A DNA stretch of 64,000 nucleotides from Smithella sp. PtaU1.Bin162 (GCA_002068015.1 MVRV01000138.1:1-64000); one strand, 5' to 3'; counted from the first letter of the stretch, positions 31,067 to 41,129 are shown. Made by a program: numbers and translations. Notes: a model not told the origin generated them from the sequence alone.

Positions 31067-32274
31067 TTTTTGCTTTTGCCTTTCTTCTTGATCACATCCC
31101 GAATCCGATCAAAAATCTTTAAGGCGGCATCAAGTTTCGTCATCTTGGAAAAAGCTTCCGCCTTACCGGTCTTGTCAATAATCGTAATTACATTTGTATC
31201 AGTCTGGAATCCGGCTCCTTCTTCCCGCAAACTGTTGGCCACGATAAAATCCAGGTTTTTTTTCTTCAACTTCTCCCGGGCATTGTCCAGAAGATTTTGT
31301 GTTTCCATGGCGAATCCGACAAGAATGCGACTGCCTTTGATTTTACCCAGTTCAAAAATTATATCCGGATTTCTTTCCAAATTCAGCGCCAGAGACTGCC
31401 TGTTTTTTTTGATTTTTTCCTGAGCTTTAACCGCCGGACGGTAATCGGCGACGGCTGCGGCTTTGATAACTATCGTCGCTTCTTCAAAATTATCCAATAC
31501 CGCCTTGTACATTTCCTGTGCCGTCCGGATTTGCACTATTTTATTCACCTGGGGCAGAGGCAGATTTGTCGGCCCGGTAACTAAAGTAACCTGGGCTCCG
31601 CGTCTGCGCGCAACTCTGGCCAGAGCATAGCCCATTTTACCTGATGATAAATTAGTTATAAAGCGCACCGGATCCAACGGCTCCTCCGTAGGTCCCGCCG
31701 TTACCAGAATTCTTTCGTCCGTCAAATCCTTGGGCGTCAGCATCATCGCGATTTCTTCAATTATTGACGAAATATCCGGTAGCCTTCCTGCACCTTTGGT
31801 TTTGCAGGCAAGTTCGCCGTAAGCACTATCCATGACAAAATAACCATGCATTTTAAGCTTATCGATATTTTCCTGAACAATGGGATTAGCCAGCATTTTG
31901 TCATTCATCGCCGGACAAAAAAGAGTCGGTTTGTCTTCCGCCATAATTGTTGTGGACAGCAAATCATCGGCAATTCCTCCCGCAATTTTCCCGATAATAT
32001 TACCCGTCGCCGGTGCAACAACAAAGGCGTCGGCAAACTCGGCAAGGCTTATGTGGGCCATGTCATACCGATCGGTAGGAACAAACATATCCGTATATAC
32101 CATATCCCCGGAAAGTGTCTGCAACGTAAGAGGTGTAATAAATTCCGTGGCGCTTCTGGTCATGATAACTTTTACCCGGGCACCTTCCTGAATAAGCGCT
32201 CTGGTTAATTCCGCTGCTTTATAGGCCGCAATTCCACCGGTAATTCCTAAAACAATTTTTTTCCCTGTCAGCAT
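31063..32274 (-). CDS. coaBC: Bifunctional phosphopantothenoylcysteine decarboxylase / phosphopantothenate-cysteine ligase
   Basis: Two steps of CoA synthesis in one protein. The CoaC part (residues 1 to about 185) is a flavoprotein with GITGGIAAYKAAEL, VAPATGNIIGKIAGGIADD, PAMNDKM and ELACKTKGAGRLPDI, the last holding the active cysteine. The CoaB part has ILVTAGPTEEPLDPVRFI and NLSSGKMGYALA. 403 residues is full length. The 130 bp upstream is shared with the divergent M23 gene. Confidence 0.96.
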   Translation of the reverse strand: MLTGKKIVLGITGGIAAYKAAELTRALIQEGARVKVIMTRSATEFITPLTLQTLSGDMVYTDMFVPTDRYDMAHISLAEFADAFVVAPATGNIIGKIAGGIADDLLSTTIMAEDKPTLFCPAMNDKMLANPIVQENIDKLKMHGYFVMDSAYGELACKTKGAGRLPDISSIIEEIAMMLTPKDLTDERILVTAGPTEEPLDPVRFITNLSSGKMGYALARVARRRGAQVTLVTGPTNLPLPQVNKIVQIRTAQEMYKAVLDNFEEATIVIKAAAVADYRPAVKAQEKIKKNRQSLALNLERNPDIIFELGKIKGSRILVGFAMETQNLLDNAREKLKKKNLDFIVANSLREEGAGFQTDTNVITIIDKTGKAEAFSKMTKLDAALKIFDRIRDVIKKKGKSKK

Positions 32275-32506
32275 AATCGGATCTTTCTATTGATTATTTT
32301 CACAAATATAACAGCCTTCTTCTGCAAGATCAAGGCATAACTATCCCCGGGTTATAACTTAAAAACACTTTATCCGCATCCAATCATGAAGGTGGGTAAA
32401 CTTTATGGCAACAAGACTGTCGGCGGGGGAAATTTGTCTTGCAAAAGGTATTAAAAGTATTTATATGGCCGCGCAGGTATTACATCTTTCAGTTTCAGGG
32501 GTCTTT

Positions 32507-33832
32507 ATGAAAAAACTTACTTCATCGGTCACCATTATAGTCGCTGTCATAATCATAGCCGGCCTTGCCTTTCTTTACTTCGGAAATTACCTGGAAAAAG
32601 AAGAGCCGGTAATTACATTCAATCAGGATATCAGCACACTGGGGAAACTGAAAAAAGCTGAAATAACCTTCTCCGATCAAAAAAGCGGTCTTGCCCAAAT
32701 ATATGCGGAAATTATTCAAGATAATAAAGGCCGGATTTTGATTGATGAAAATATTGTTTCCCGGGGAAATAAACAAAAAACAATATCTTTAATAATAGAT
32801 ACGGCCGCCTTAAAGTTACATGACGGCCCGGCCTTAATTAAACTGACCGCCGGCGATCATTCCTTGCTCAGGAATCAGGCTACCGTGTCTCAGCAGGTAA
32901 AAATAGATACCGTGCCGCCGCAGATATACCCGCTTAATCCCGTTAATAACGCCAATCAGGGCGGCACCTGCTTTATGGCTTACCGTATATCAAAGCCCGT
33001 TTTATCGACCGGTATCTATATCAATGATTATTTTACTCCAGCTTATCCTGCTCTCGTTGACAACAAACCTGTATTTTTAATTTATTTTGCCATACCAATC
33101 GATTCAACAAAAACAAACTCCACCATCAAAATATTTGCGCGTGACGATGCCGGCAATGAATCCATTATTGCATTTCCCTGCCTGATTAAAGAAAAGAAAT
33201 TCCGGACGGACAAAATGAATCTGAGCGATAACTTTCTCCAGCAAAAAATGCCTGAATTTCAGGCGATGGTTCCGTCCTTACAGGGCAAAACCCCATTGGA
33301 AACATTTATCTATGTAAATGACCGGATGCGGAACGATAATTTCCGGACTATTCAATCAATCTGTCAAAAATCATCTCCGAAAAAACTCTGGGAGGGAACA
33401 TTTTTACGAATGCCGAAAGCCAAACCCATGGCTCTGTTCGGCGACAGAAGAACGTATCTTGCGGGAGGAAAAGCGATAGCCAATTCCACACATGAGGGGG
33501 TGGATCTGGCATCAACTGCTCATGCGGCAATTGAAGCGGCCAACTCGGGGATAACGGCATTTGCCGGTCCACTGGGAATTTATGGAAATGCCGTGATCAT
33601 TGACCACGGCCAGGGATTATTCAGCCTTTACAGCCACTTATCTGCTATCAAGACCACAGTTGGAAAGACGGTGAAGAAAGCGGAAGTAATCGGCCACTCC
33701 GGTATCTCCGGCCTCGCCGGAGGTGATCATTTACATTTCGGTATTATTGCCGGAGGACGCTTTGTCAATCCGCAGGAATGGTGGGATGCCCACTGGATAA
33801 ATGACAACGTTACTCAAAAAATGATTTTCTGA
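32507..33832 (+). CDS. M23-family metallopeptidase, periplasmic, membrane anchored
   Basis: Murein endopeptidase-like or a LytM regulator. Residues 4-24 are a membrane anchor. A beta-rich region of about 270 residues follows, then the LytM domain with STHEGVDLASTAHA (first metal ligands H and D) and GDHLHFGII (HLH). Both motifs are intact, so it should be active. The ATG at 32507 has AGGGG upstream. The frame starting at 32405 adds 34 residues without a signal and is rejected. It is convergent with rapZ. Confidence 0.88.
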   Translation: MKKLTSSVTIIVAVIIIAGLAFLYFGNYLEKEEPVITFNQDISTLGKLKKAEITFSDQKSGLAQIYAEIIQDNKGRILIDENIVSRGNKQKTISLIIDTAALKLHDGPALIKLTAGDHSLLRNQATVSQQVKIDTVPPQIYPLNPVNNANQGGTCFMAYRISKPVLSTGIYINDYFTPAYPALVDNKPVFLIYFAIPIDSTKTNSTIKIFARDDAGNESIIAFPCLIKEKKFRTDKMNLSDNFLQQKMPEFQAMVPSLQGKTPLETFIYVNDRMRNDNFRTIQSICQKSSPKKLWEGTFLRMPKAKPMALFGDRRTYLAGGKAIANSTHEGVDLASTAHAAIEAANSGITAFAGPLGIYGNAVIIDHGQGLFSLYSHLSAIKTTVGKTVKKAEVIGHSGISGLAGGDHLHFGIIAGGRFVNPQEWWDAHWINDNVTQKMIF

Positions 33833-33852
33833 ATCGATTACAAACCAAAGTG

Positions 33853-34719
33853 CTAACTTTTATTAATGTCACGATGAGTAACATTGACAATATATTTTTT
33901 TTCTGAAAAATACGCAGCCAGTTGATTGGCAATAACTACGGAACGGTGTTTTCCACCGGTACAACCTAAGGCAATATTCAGGCGCACCTTGCCTTCCTTA
34001 TCATACAAGGGAATGGAAAAAGTCATCAAATCGAAAAACTTTAGCAGAAATGTTTTACTTTTTTCATCATTCAAAACAAATTTCCGCACGGCGTCGCTTT
34101 GCCCGTCAAATTCCTTTAATTCCTTGACAAAATAAGGATTAGGCAAAAACCTGACATCGAAAACAATATCGGCATCCGCAGGTAATCCATAACGGTATCC
34201 AAAGGAAATAACATTAACGATTACTTTTTTACTGCCTGATGAAGGTAAAAACGACCGCTGAACAATATCTTTAAGCTGATGAACATTGGTTGATGTTGTA
34301 TCAATTACATGGTCTGCCATCTCCTTAAGAGAACACAATTTTTCTCTTTCCAGTTTAATGCCGTCCATAACCGAACCTTTTTCGGAAAGAGGATGGGCGC
34401 GTCTGGTCTCGCTGAAACGATGCAAAAGCGAATCATCGGTAGAATCGAGAAATAGAATCTCAATTTTATAGCCTTTTTCTTTAATTAGGGAAAAAATACG
34501 CTGATATTTTTCCAAAAAACCCTTTTCCCGCAAATCCATAACCAGGGCAACCCGTTTTATTTCCGGAGATGATTGGGCGGTTATGGCCAGAAATTTCGGC
34601 AACAAAACAACCGGCAGGTTATCAACGCAAAAAAAACCGATATCTTCAAGTGCCCGCAGCGCTGTACTTTTACCCGAACCGGAAAGACCAGTAATTATTA
34701 CAACGCGTAAATTTTGCAT
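33853..34719 (-). CDS. rapZ: RapZ/YvcJ-type RNase adapter, nucleotide-binding
   Basis: Walker A is [17 protein letters not shown]. The family's second motif is [19 protein letters not shown], and the C-terminal [19 protein letters not shown] matches RapZ. In E. coli RapZ targets the GlmZ small RNA to RNase E and senses glucosamine-6-phosphate. In other bacteria its role is less clear. It is the last gene of the rpoN-hpf-ptsN-hprK-rapZ run and shares one base with hprK (TAATG). Confidence 0.95.
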   Translation of the reverse strand: MQNLRVVIITGLSGSGKSTALRALEDIGFFCVDNLPVVLLPKFLAITAQSSPEIKRVALVMDLREKGFLEKYQRIFSLIKEKGYKIEILFLDSTDDSLLHRFSETRRAHPLSEKGSVMDGIKLEREKLCSLKEMADHVIDTTSTNVHQLKDIVQRSFLPSSGSKKVIVNVISFGYRYGLPADADIVFDVRFLPNPYFVKELKEFDGQSDAVRKFVLNDEKSKTFLLKFFDLMTFSIPLYDKEGKVRLNIALGCTGGKHRSVVIANQLAAYFSEKKYIVNVTHRDINKS

Positions 34720-35585
34720 TATTCATCCTTAAATAATAATTCTAAAGATTTTTTTAACAGATTTTTATCAAAATAGCCAGCAGATGGAATATTTACACGC
34801 AGGCAGGGCAACTCCATGCCGAGAATTTCCTTCTTCTCTTTTGTCAGCAGAATACTTTTCGTGTCGGTCTTTGCTGTTTCTATTACGGCAGCTAGCCTTG
34901 TATTTCTTTTTATTCTGTCCATATCAAATACGCCGGCGGCAGGTATAATCCCCGTGATTTCTGTATGAATATAATCCCTGGTTTTTCTATGCCCGCCTGC
35001 AATAAGTTTCCCCTTTGCATTTTTCTTAATCACAACCACGTCATCCGCCACCCAGCAATATTCTTTTGAAGCGAAATTTAAAGCCGCTGTTGTTTTCCCG
35101 ATACCGCTCGCTCCGGTAATTAAAACTCCCTTTCCGTCTGCCTCCAGCAGAACTCCGTGCAAATAAATAATGTTCTGCAGTTTTTCGCGGATTATCGCTT
35201 TTAAAATACTTCGCAGGTAATATTCATCATATTCCGATGCGGCTACAGGAATATTATTCATAGTCATGGATTTTTTTAAAAAACCGGGAATGGATAGTGA
35301 TCCGGATAAAATCAAAAAAATGATATCCTTTTTTAAAACAGCATCCAGTATAAAGATGCGCTGATTTTCTTCCATCTTGGAAAACCGGTTTAAAACCCGT
35401 GGAGTCATTATCGCTATGGTTGGATTGCTTTTTTTGAGAGGAGTAGCGGAAACTTGTCTAATAAGCCGAATGCTAATTACGGCAAACTCTTTTTTTGATC
35501 CGGGATCACGGGGAATTATTTCCGTTATACCAAGTCCAAGGAACCTACCCTGAAATATTTCTTTTAAAGACAATTTATTTTTCAT
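34719..35585 (-). CDS. hprK: HPr kinase/phosphorylase
   Basis: Phosphorylates and dephosphorylates Ser-46 of HPr in Gram-positives; in proteobacteria it is part of a PTS-based regulatory system. The catalytic domain has [18 protein letters not shown], the P-loop [11 protein letters not shown] and the acidic WVADDVVVI. The N-terminal domain is weakly conserved. Start at the ATG 35585 ([10 protein letters not shown]). The 20 residues further upstream come from the repeat copy at 35612 and are rejected. The ribosome binding site is weak, perhaps because the repeat replaced the original leader. Confidence 0.9.
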   Translation of the reverse strand: MKNKLSLKEIFQGRFLGLGITEIIPRDPGSKKEFAVISIRLIRQVSATPLKKSNPTIAIMTPRVLNRFSKMEENQRIFILDAVLKKDIIFLILSGSLSIPGFLKKSMTMNNIPVAASEYDEYYLRSILKAIIREKLQNIIYLHGVLLEADGKGVLITGASGIGKTTAALNFASKEYCWVADDVVVIKKNAKGKLIAGGHRKTRDYIHTEITGIIPAAGVFDMDRIKRNTRLAAVIETAKTDTKSILLTKEKKEILGMELPCLRVNIPSAGYFDKNLLKKSLELLFKDE

Positions 35586-35611
35586 GGATGGAGAATGTTG
35601 TGCATCCCATA

Positions 35612-35845
35612 TTAAATCAATGACACTCGCTGAAAACGAGTGCAATGAAGTTTGAAGCGGAAGTGGAATTGATCCCGAAAGCAGAGCCCGGCAGGGAACC
35701 CCTGCGTATGCCTGGGTATGCAGGGCTAGCGAGTTTGGGCGAAGCTATTCGGGATCCCGGGGTCATATTCTCATGGGCTTGCTGCGATCGTAGAAGAACT
35801 GCACACTTTGTGATACCCCGCTGCTTGCAGCGGAGTCGTTCATTT
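35612..35845 (+). repeat. Dispersed repeat element, copy 1 (234 bp)
   Basis: The same sequence recurs in the opposite direction at 57108-57271. Both share the ends TTAAATCAATGACACTC and GAGTCGTTCATTT, an internal hairpin CACTCG/CGAGTG, and an inverted pair GATCCCGAAAGC/GCTATTCGGGATC. Copy 1 carries two extra stretches of about 24 and 45 nt. It lies inside the ptsN-hprK spacer, within an operon. The 112 bp from here to ptsN shows nothing else. A short open frame in it is an artefact. It looks like a small non-autonomous mobile or REP-like element. Confidence 0.8.
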
Positions 35846-35957
35846 GCCAAAAATAAAATAATAAAATGAATTGCCCAATTGACCAGCCGGTACACCATAA
35901 GTATTACCGGGCAAATGGACGGTATAAACAAAGGAAAACGGGCAATAATTCAATTAA

Positions 35958-36425
35958 TCAGGCAGGACAGGCTTCATCCTGTTGAATAATTATTTCATAC
36001 AATTCAGCTTTAGACTTCGCTTCCATGAGATCTTTGCGGAAATTACCCGCTTTCAGCATTTTAGAAATTTTTGCTAAAGCCTTCAAATGCTGACTGGCAC
36101 AATCTTCGGGCGCCAGGAGTAAAAAGAAAAGATAAACCGGTTTGCCATCCATGGAATCAAAAGCAACACCATTTTTGCTCCGCCCGAAGGCAACGGCAAC
36201 CTCTTCGAGAGCACCTATTTTCCCATGAGGAATCGCAACTCCGTCGCCTATCCCGGTAGAACCAAGTTTTTCTCTTTGCTGTAAAACATCGATAATTTTT
36301 GATTGATCAAGTTTGGGAAAACCGTTAACTATCATTTCCGACAATTCGGCCAGCACTTCTGTTTTTGTTCTGGCCTGTAAATCATCGTTAAGAAATTCCA
36401 TTTTCAAGATGTGATCCAAACGCAT
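35958..36425 (-). CDS. ptsN: PTS EIIA nitrogen-regulatory protein (EIIA-Ntr)
   Basis: Phosphoryl-accepting regulatory PTS protein. The active histidine is in DGVAIPHGKIGAL, and other EIIA-Ntr patterns are REKLGSTGIG and FLLLAPEDCASQHLKALA. The ATG at 36425 has AGGTGA six bases upstream. The alternative three codons earlier has none. It follows hpf in the usual rpoN-hpf-ptsN order. In this genus-type the phosphoryl donor EI/HPr must be encoded elsewhere. Confidence 0.93.
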   Translation of the reverse strand: MRLDHILKMEFLNDDLQARTKTEVLAELSEMIVNGFPKLDQSKIIDVLQQREKLGSTGIGDGVAIPHGKIGALEEVAVAFGRSKNGVAFDSMDGKPVYLFFLLLAPEDCASQHLKALAKISKMLKAGNFRKDLMEAKSKAELYEIIIQQDEACPA

Positions 36426-36513
36426 ATAATTCACCTATTTGAAAAAAACTCGGAAATTAAGTTTATACAGTTTTCCGAATTTATGATCATTATCAGATAT
36501 TATTTTATTTTCA

Positions 36514-37041
36514 TCAGCTATGCTCTTCAATGAGAGCGTAGTTCCCGTCATCACGGCGGTAAATCAGGCTGACATTTTCGGAAGAAGAATCACGATAAAT
36601 AATGAACTTTGTTTTACTTTCTTCTATTTCCATCAAGGCTTCATCAACGGCCATTGACTTTAAAACAATTCTTCTTGATTCCACTATTTTACTAAACGTT
36701 GCGTCTTCTTCACCCTTATTAAGTTTTTCTTCGGCATGACGAATACTGGCGGGTTTATGTTCACGGGTTTTTTCTTTTTGTTTTTTTAGCTGTTTTTCAA
36801 TTTTTTCTATACAACTGTCTATGGCCAGATGCATGTCTTTTGCTTCTTCTTTGGCATTCACATTCAAACCGTTGGCACTAAGATTAATTTCAGCAAAGCT
36901 TCTGAATTTTTCCGTGGAAAGGATAATGTGAGCTTCGGCCGGCATATCTAAATATCTTTTAAGTTTAAGAATTCTTTCTTCCGCATAAACTTTTTGCCAG
37001 TTCTCTCCTTCGCCAGTTCTGAAAGTAACCGAAATCTTCAT
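36514..37041 (-). CDS. hpf: Ribosome hibernation promoting factor, long form
   Basis: Binds the 30S subunit and drives 100S dimer formation in slow growth. The N-terminal S30AE domain (residues 1-100, with EKFRSFAEINLSANG and HLAIDSCIEKIEKQLKKQK) is joined by a linker to the C-terminal dimerisation domain (IVESRRIVLKSMAVDEALME and IYRRDDGNYALIE). 175 residues marks the long form. AGGGAGGAAC precedes the ATG. A CTGGCC/GGCCAG hairpin at 37110-37126 is in its leader. Confidence 0.95.
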   Translation of the reverse strand: MKISVTFRTGEGENWQKVYAEERILKLKRYLDMPAEAHIILSTEKFRSFAEINLSANGLNVNAKEEAKDMHLAIDSCIEKIEKQLKKQKEKTREHKPASIRHAEEKLNKGEEDATFSKIVESRRIVLKSMAVDEALMEIEESKTKFIIYRDSSSENVSLIYRRDDGNYALIEEHS

Positions 37042-37195
37042 TATTGTTCCTCCCTAATTGATTAAACTTCTTCACGCCTTTAAGTATGTTAACTCGATGC
37101 CAACACACCCTGGCCACAAAGGCCAGTCCTATAGTGATGTCAAAACCAAAAGTCAATTAATATTTTACACCATCTCCGGATTATAATTATACTTA

Positions 37196-38671
37196 TTAAA
37201 AATATTTCTTTCTCTTTGATGAAGGCAAAATACCCATCATTTCTCGATACTTAGCAACTGTTCGCCGCGCAATATCAATTCCTTTCTGCTTCAGCAGATC
37301 AACTATTTCACAATCGCTGTATGGTTTTTTAGAATCTTCTTTCCCGACCAGTTGTTTAATCTCTTCTTTGACACTCTTTGATGCAATTGTCTCACCGGAT
37401 GTTCTCTGGATGGAACTGCCGAAAAAATATTTCATTTCAAAAATACCGCGGGGGGAGTGCATATATTTATTGGTAACAACGCGGCTGATGGTTGATTCGT
37501 GCATTTCCACATCGTCGGCCACATCTCTCAAAACCAGCGGTTTAAGAAAGTTAATACCCAAATCAAAAAAATCTTTTTGAAATTTAACTATACTTTCAGC
37601 TACTTTGTAAATGGTCTTTTGTCGCTGTTGAATGCTTTTTATTAACCAGGTAGCCGACTGAACCTTGTCTCGAATGTATTTTTTTCCGTTTTCTTCCGCA
37701 TCATGATCTCCATGGCTGCCTACTCCCGCCATTACTTCTTTATAAAAATTGCTTATCCGCAGGCGCGGCAACCCGTCATCATTGAGAATTATCTTATATC
37801 CATCCCCTGATTTAACAACATAGACATCCGGGATTATTGATTGCACCCTTTCTTCGGAATACATACTTCCCGGCTTTGGCTCCATATTGCTGATCAATAA
37901 AACTGCAATCTCCACTTCGCGCAAAGGAATTTTCAATTTACGGGCAATATGAATATAATTTTTCAACTCCAGATCTTTAAGATGATCTTTTATTATCGTC
38001 TCAACAACAGGGTTCTTTACCCCCAGCATTCTGGCCTGGATTAAAAGGCATTCCTTTAAATCACGCGCACCAACTCCGGCCGGATCGAATTCCTGAACTT
38101 TCTTTAATACAGCCTCCGTAAATTCTTCCGTTACTTTTTCCAGTATCGCAATTTCCTGAATTGTTGCACATAAGTACCCATTTTGATCGAGATTGCCGAT
38201 TATCTGGGAACCTACTCTCATTTCTTCTTCGGTTAATGGAGAAAGTTTCATTTGCCACATCAGATGGCTGGTCAGCGATTTGCTTTCGGTAACAATATTA
38301 TCCCAGACAGGTGATTCGGCGTCTTTCCGATCATAAGATACACCGACCGGTCCATAATCCTCCAGGTAATTACTCCAATCAAATTCTTCCCGGCCATCAC
38401 CTTCCCCGGTGAGTTCTTCCGTGCGGTCAATTACTTTTACATCTTGATTTTCAATCACCTGAACATCATCTTCACCTATGGGCCGCACTTCTTCTTCATT
38501 TCCTTCATCAAGTGCGGCTTCTTCGAGGAGAGGGTTTTCTTCCATTTCCTGATTAATCGTATCTACGAGTTCCAACCGGGACAACTGCAGGAGTTTTATT
38601 GCCTGCTGCAGCTGCGGAGTCATTATCAACTGCTGAGAAAGTTTCAGATTTTGTTTTAATTCAAAGGCCAT
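37196..38671 (-). CDS. rpoN: RNA polymerase sigma-54 factor
   Basis: Alternative sigma factor for enhancer-dependent promoters. Region I is glutamine rich (MTPQLQQAIKLLQLSRLEL), followed by an acidic region II (residues 50-110) and the core-binding domain with LKECLLIQARMLG. The helix-turn-helix is in DVEMHESTISRVVTNKYM, and the RpoN box is ARRTVAKYRE near the C-terminus. 491 residues is full length. No obvious -24/-12 promoter was recognised by eye in this window. Confidence 0.97.
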   Translation of the reverse strand: MAFELKQNLKLSQQLIMTPQLQQAIKLLQLSRLELVDTINQEMEENPLLEEAALDEGNEEEVRPIGEDDVQVIENQDVKVIDRTEELTGEGDGREEFDWSNYLEDYGPVGVSYDRKDAESPVWDNIVTESKSLTSHLMWQMKLSPLTEEEMRVGSQIIGNLDQNGYLCATIQEIAILEKVTEEFTEAVLKKVQEFDPAGVGARDLKECLLIQARMLGVKNPVVETIIKDHLKDLELKNYIHIARKLKIPLREVEIAVLLISNMEPKPGSMYSEERVQSIIPDVYVVKSGDGYKIILNDDGLPRLRISNFYKEVMAGVGSHGDHDAEENGKKYIRDKVQSATWLIKSIQQRQKTIYKVAESIVKFQKDFFDLGINFLKPLVLRDVADDVEMHESTISRVVTNKYMHSPRGIFEMKYFFGSSIQRTSGETIASKSVKEEIKQLVGKEDSKKPYSDCEIVDLLKQKGIDIARRTVAKYREMMGILPSSKRKKYF

Positions 38672-38839
38672 AACTAATTATCTGCACCTGTCTGGTTTTA
38701 TAAATTAACCCTTTGGAATAATCAACACAACCGGAATCGACAATATTTCTTCTCTTAGCATTAATTTGGTAATTATTTTTTAAATATCAAACATAATTGC
38801 ATTAAAAAACATGACCCGGAAAACCGTTTTTCAAACCTA

Positions 38840-39400
38840 TTAATTACTCTTGTTTTCATTCTTTTCCTGAGGATAAATAACCGCTTTTACTCTTTTTTTA
38901 GGATCGCTTTCCACAACACCGCGATCTTCATTGACAAAAACAATAACCCGGTCCCCTTTTATCACATTCTTCTTGTCACGTAACGTCGTATTTCCCGTCA
39001 TAATAATTTGTCCGCTATCCTGTAAATATACAGCTTCATCCCCGGTCGCGATCATATCTTTTTGCGTTATCGTAACATTTCCCTTGGCTTCAATTTTTTC
39101 CAGATCACCGGTCCCCTCGATTTCCTTGGCAACAACCTTGTCTTTTTTATTGCTTTCCTTTTTATAGTACAAAAGCAACTGATCGGATTTTATTTCTTTA
39201 TCTCCTTGCGTCGCTACGGCATTTCCGGAAAATATTACCAGTTTTTTTTCATTGTAGGCATCCATGCGGTCCGACACAATTTCAATCGGTTCCCGGGAAT
39301 TAATTTTATTTGTTTTTATTGAATTGTCCTTTGCCTGCAAAGGGGTAAAAGCCAAGAATGTGAATGTAAAGCATATAATAAATATTTTTTTAATTACCAT
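38840..39400 (-). CDS. lptA: LPS transport periplasmic protein LptA (OstA-like)
   Basis: Periplasmic bridge protein that carries LPS from inner to outer membrane. A signal peptide (MVIKKIFIICFTFTFLAFTPL, ending in QAKD) is followed by the OstA-like beta-jellyroll: PIEIVSDRMDAYNEKKLVIF, SGNAVATQGD and GNVTITQKDMIATGDEA. 186 residues is normal. AGGAAAT precedes the ATG. The 168 bp downstream, where lptB would be expected, has no gene. Confidence 0.93.
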   Translation of the reverse strand: MVIKKIFIICFTFTFLAFTPLQAKDNSIKTNKINSREPIEIVSDRMDAYNEKKLVIFSGNAVATQGDKEIKSDQLLLYYKKESNKKDKVVAKEIEGTGDLEKIEAKGNVTITQKDMIATGDEAVYLQDSGQIIMTGNTTLRDKKNVIKGDRVIVFVNEDRGVVESDPKKRVKAVIYPQEKNENKSN

Positions 39401-39412
39401 TTAATTTCCTGA

Positions 39413-39967
39413 TTAATTTATTTTCGCTTTTACCGAAGATAAAAGTTTTAGTTCTCCGGTATTCATAAAAAGAGACAAACCTTTACCGGTTATTTTCATA
39501 CGTTGATTTTCCATAACTACCGGAGCGTCTGTATAAAATTTCTTTTCCGCATCGGAATATTTAAGATAATCTGTTGTAAAACGATCTCCTGATTCAGACA
39601 CAATTACAACATCGCCTTTAATTTCGATGTCTTTTTTATCCGTAAGCATTTGCCCTTTATTCCCGGTCATCACATACACTTTTTTCCCTGCTGTCGTCAA
39701 TTTTATTTGAACCTGATCAAATAAAGCGAGGTTTTGTTTTTTGAGATATTGAGCTGTGTGGGCTTTAACTTCCCATTTGGCGTTTGCTTCACCTACTTCC
39801 GTATAAATGAAGTCCTTGATCTGCAAATCAACATGATCCGGCAATATTTTCAATATATTCTTCGGTTTCTCATTGATGGCCCTGATTACTACAGTCAAAA
39901 CGACTGCCGCCGCCAAAACAACAACTGAAACCGACAATAAAATTATTTTTTTTTTGCTTAATTTCAT
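39413..39967 (-). CDS. lptC: LPS export protein LptC
   Basis: Single-pass inner-membrane protein of the Lpt machine. One membrane helix (IILLSVSVVVLAAAVVLTVVI, truncated here) is followed by the periplasmic LptC domain with ANAKWEVKAHTAQYLKKQN, KGQMLTDKKDIEIKGDVVI and TDYLKYSDAEKKFYTDAPV. 184 residues from the ATG at 39967; a TTG start four codons upstream is possible. lptC and lptA are 12 nt apart. Confidence 0.92.
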   Translation of the reverse strand: MKLSKKKIILLSVSVVVLAAAVVLTVVIRAINEKPKNILKILPDHVDLQIKDFIYTEVGEANAKWEVKAHTAQYLKKQNLALFDQVQIKLTTAGKKVYVMTGNKGQMLTDKKDIEIKGDVVIVSESGDRFTTDYLKYSDAEKKFYTDAPVVMENQRMKITGKGLSLFMNTGELKLLSSVKAKIN

Positions 39968-40168
39968 TCTGACATTCAAATCAATTGCTTTTTTCGCCTA
40001 ATTTTTATTTAACTTCTTTTATATCACTCAGTATAAAACATGTAAAGGCATAAGCTGGGGAATGGTTATTTTCTCCTGCTACTGGTAAATAAAAGATAAA
40101 AATTATGCATGACGTATTGAAATTAGTAACAATTAGTATTAATATGAATTACATTGTTTTAATCACCT

Positions 40169-40198
40169 TTGCTATTTTTGCATAAATCTCTGTATTAT
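40169..40198 (+). promoter_or_regulatory. Candidate promoter of the hbd-like/BKACE pair
   Basis: TTGCTA (40169-40174), an 18-nt spacer, then TATTAT (40193-40198), followed by AAAGGAG and the ATG at 40218. The leader would be very short. The whole 250-bp divergent spacer is strongly AT-rich. Confidence 0.4.
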
Positions 40199-40217
40199 AA
40201 AAAAGAAAGGAGCAGTT

Positions 40218-41129
40218 ATGGACAGACCGTTTGATAAAGTTACCGTTGTCGGGGCTGGTTTTCTAGGTACGCAGATAGCTTTGCTTTCAGCATACTCCGG
40301 CTACAAAGTCAGCATGTATGACACGAAAGAGAGTGCCTTTGACGACACTTATAAAAGATTAGTCGCTGATTTTAAGAATAGAGGCATAAATCCGGTTATT
40401 CCCTGGGATAAGTGGGATGAATTAAAAAACAGTATCAAATTTTCTACAGATCTTGCAGTTGCTCTTCGGGATACGGATTTCGTTGTTGAGGCGGTTTTTG
40501 AAGAAATAGAAACAAAACGTAAAGTTTTTAAGCTTATGGGTGACAATGCTCCGACAAAAGCAATTTTTGCATCGAACAGTTCATCAATGCCCATATCCAG
40601 AATGGAAGAAGCCAGCGGAAGACCGGAACGCTGCATCAACACTCATTTTTATCTACCTCTGCAGGGAATGAACATGACTGATCTTGCTCCCGGCACCAGG
40701 ACACTTGCCGAGGTCATGGACAAGGGCGATGCCTGGATTCGCTCTTTGGGTTGCGTCCCGCTCCGTGTAAAAAAAGAAATTCTCGGTTTCTGCTTCAATA
40801 GTGTTTGGCGGGCCATAAAAAGACAAACTCTCTATATGTGGGGTAATGACTTTGTCGATTTCCGTGATATTGACCGTGCCTGGCGCATATTTTCCAAGAT
40901 GCCCTTCGGGCCGTTTGCCCTGATGGATACGGTAGGACTCGATGTTGTGTATGACATTGAAATGGTTTATTATAATGATTCCAAAGATCCGAAGGATAAA
41001 CCACCCGAGGCTTTACTCCAAAAAATCAAGAAAGGCGAGCTCGGTGTAAAAACAGGGAAAGGATTCTATACATATCCTAATCCGGAATTCCAGAACCCTG
41101 ACTTTCTGAATCCGAATTCCAAAAAATAA
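40218..41129 (+). CDS. 3-hydroxyacyl-CoA dehydrogenase family protein, atypical active site
   Basis: NAD-binding Rossmann motif GAGFLGTQIA, then FASNSSSMPIS, the catalytic region NTHFYLPLQGMNMTD, and the C-terminal domain ending KTGKGFYTYP. In classical enzymes the His is followed 12 residues later by Glu and the motif is HFFNP. Here His is kept but the Glu position is Asp, and Asn is Leu. Its partner gene downstream is a BKACE. The same two families act together in carnitine breakdown (carnitine dehydrogenase and dehydrocarnitine cleavage), so a free beta-hydroxy acid is a plausible substrate. The substrate itself is unknown. Confidence 0.82.
   Translation: MDRPFDKVTVVGAGFLGTQIALLSAYSGYKVSMYDTKESAFDDTYKRLVADFKNRGINPVIPWDKWDELKNSIKFSTDLAVALRDTDFVVEAVFEEIETKRKVFKLMGDNAPTKAIFASNSSSMPISRMEEASGRPERCINTHFYLPLQGMNMTDLAPGTRTLAEVMDKGDAWIRSLGCVPLRVKKEILGFCFNSVWRAIKRQTLYMWGNDFVDFRDIDRAWRIFSKMPFGPFALMDTVGLDVVYDIEMVYYNDSKDPKDKPPEALLQKIKKGELGVKTGKGFYTYPNPEFQNPDFLNPNSKK

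Noticed and set aside
35645-35869. Open frame starting MKFEAEVELIPKA, with a similar frame at 56999-57238
   Set aside because: Both lie in the dispersed repeat and diverge after the shared start; indels shift the frame. The likeness comes from the repeat DNA, not from a protein.
37110-37126. CTGGCC/GGCCAG hairpin upstream of hpf
   Set aside because: Short stem with no T run on either strand; probably an RNA hairpin but not shown to be a terminator.
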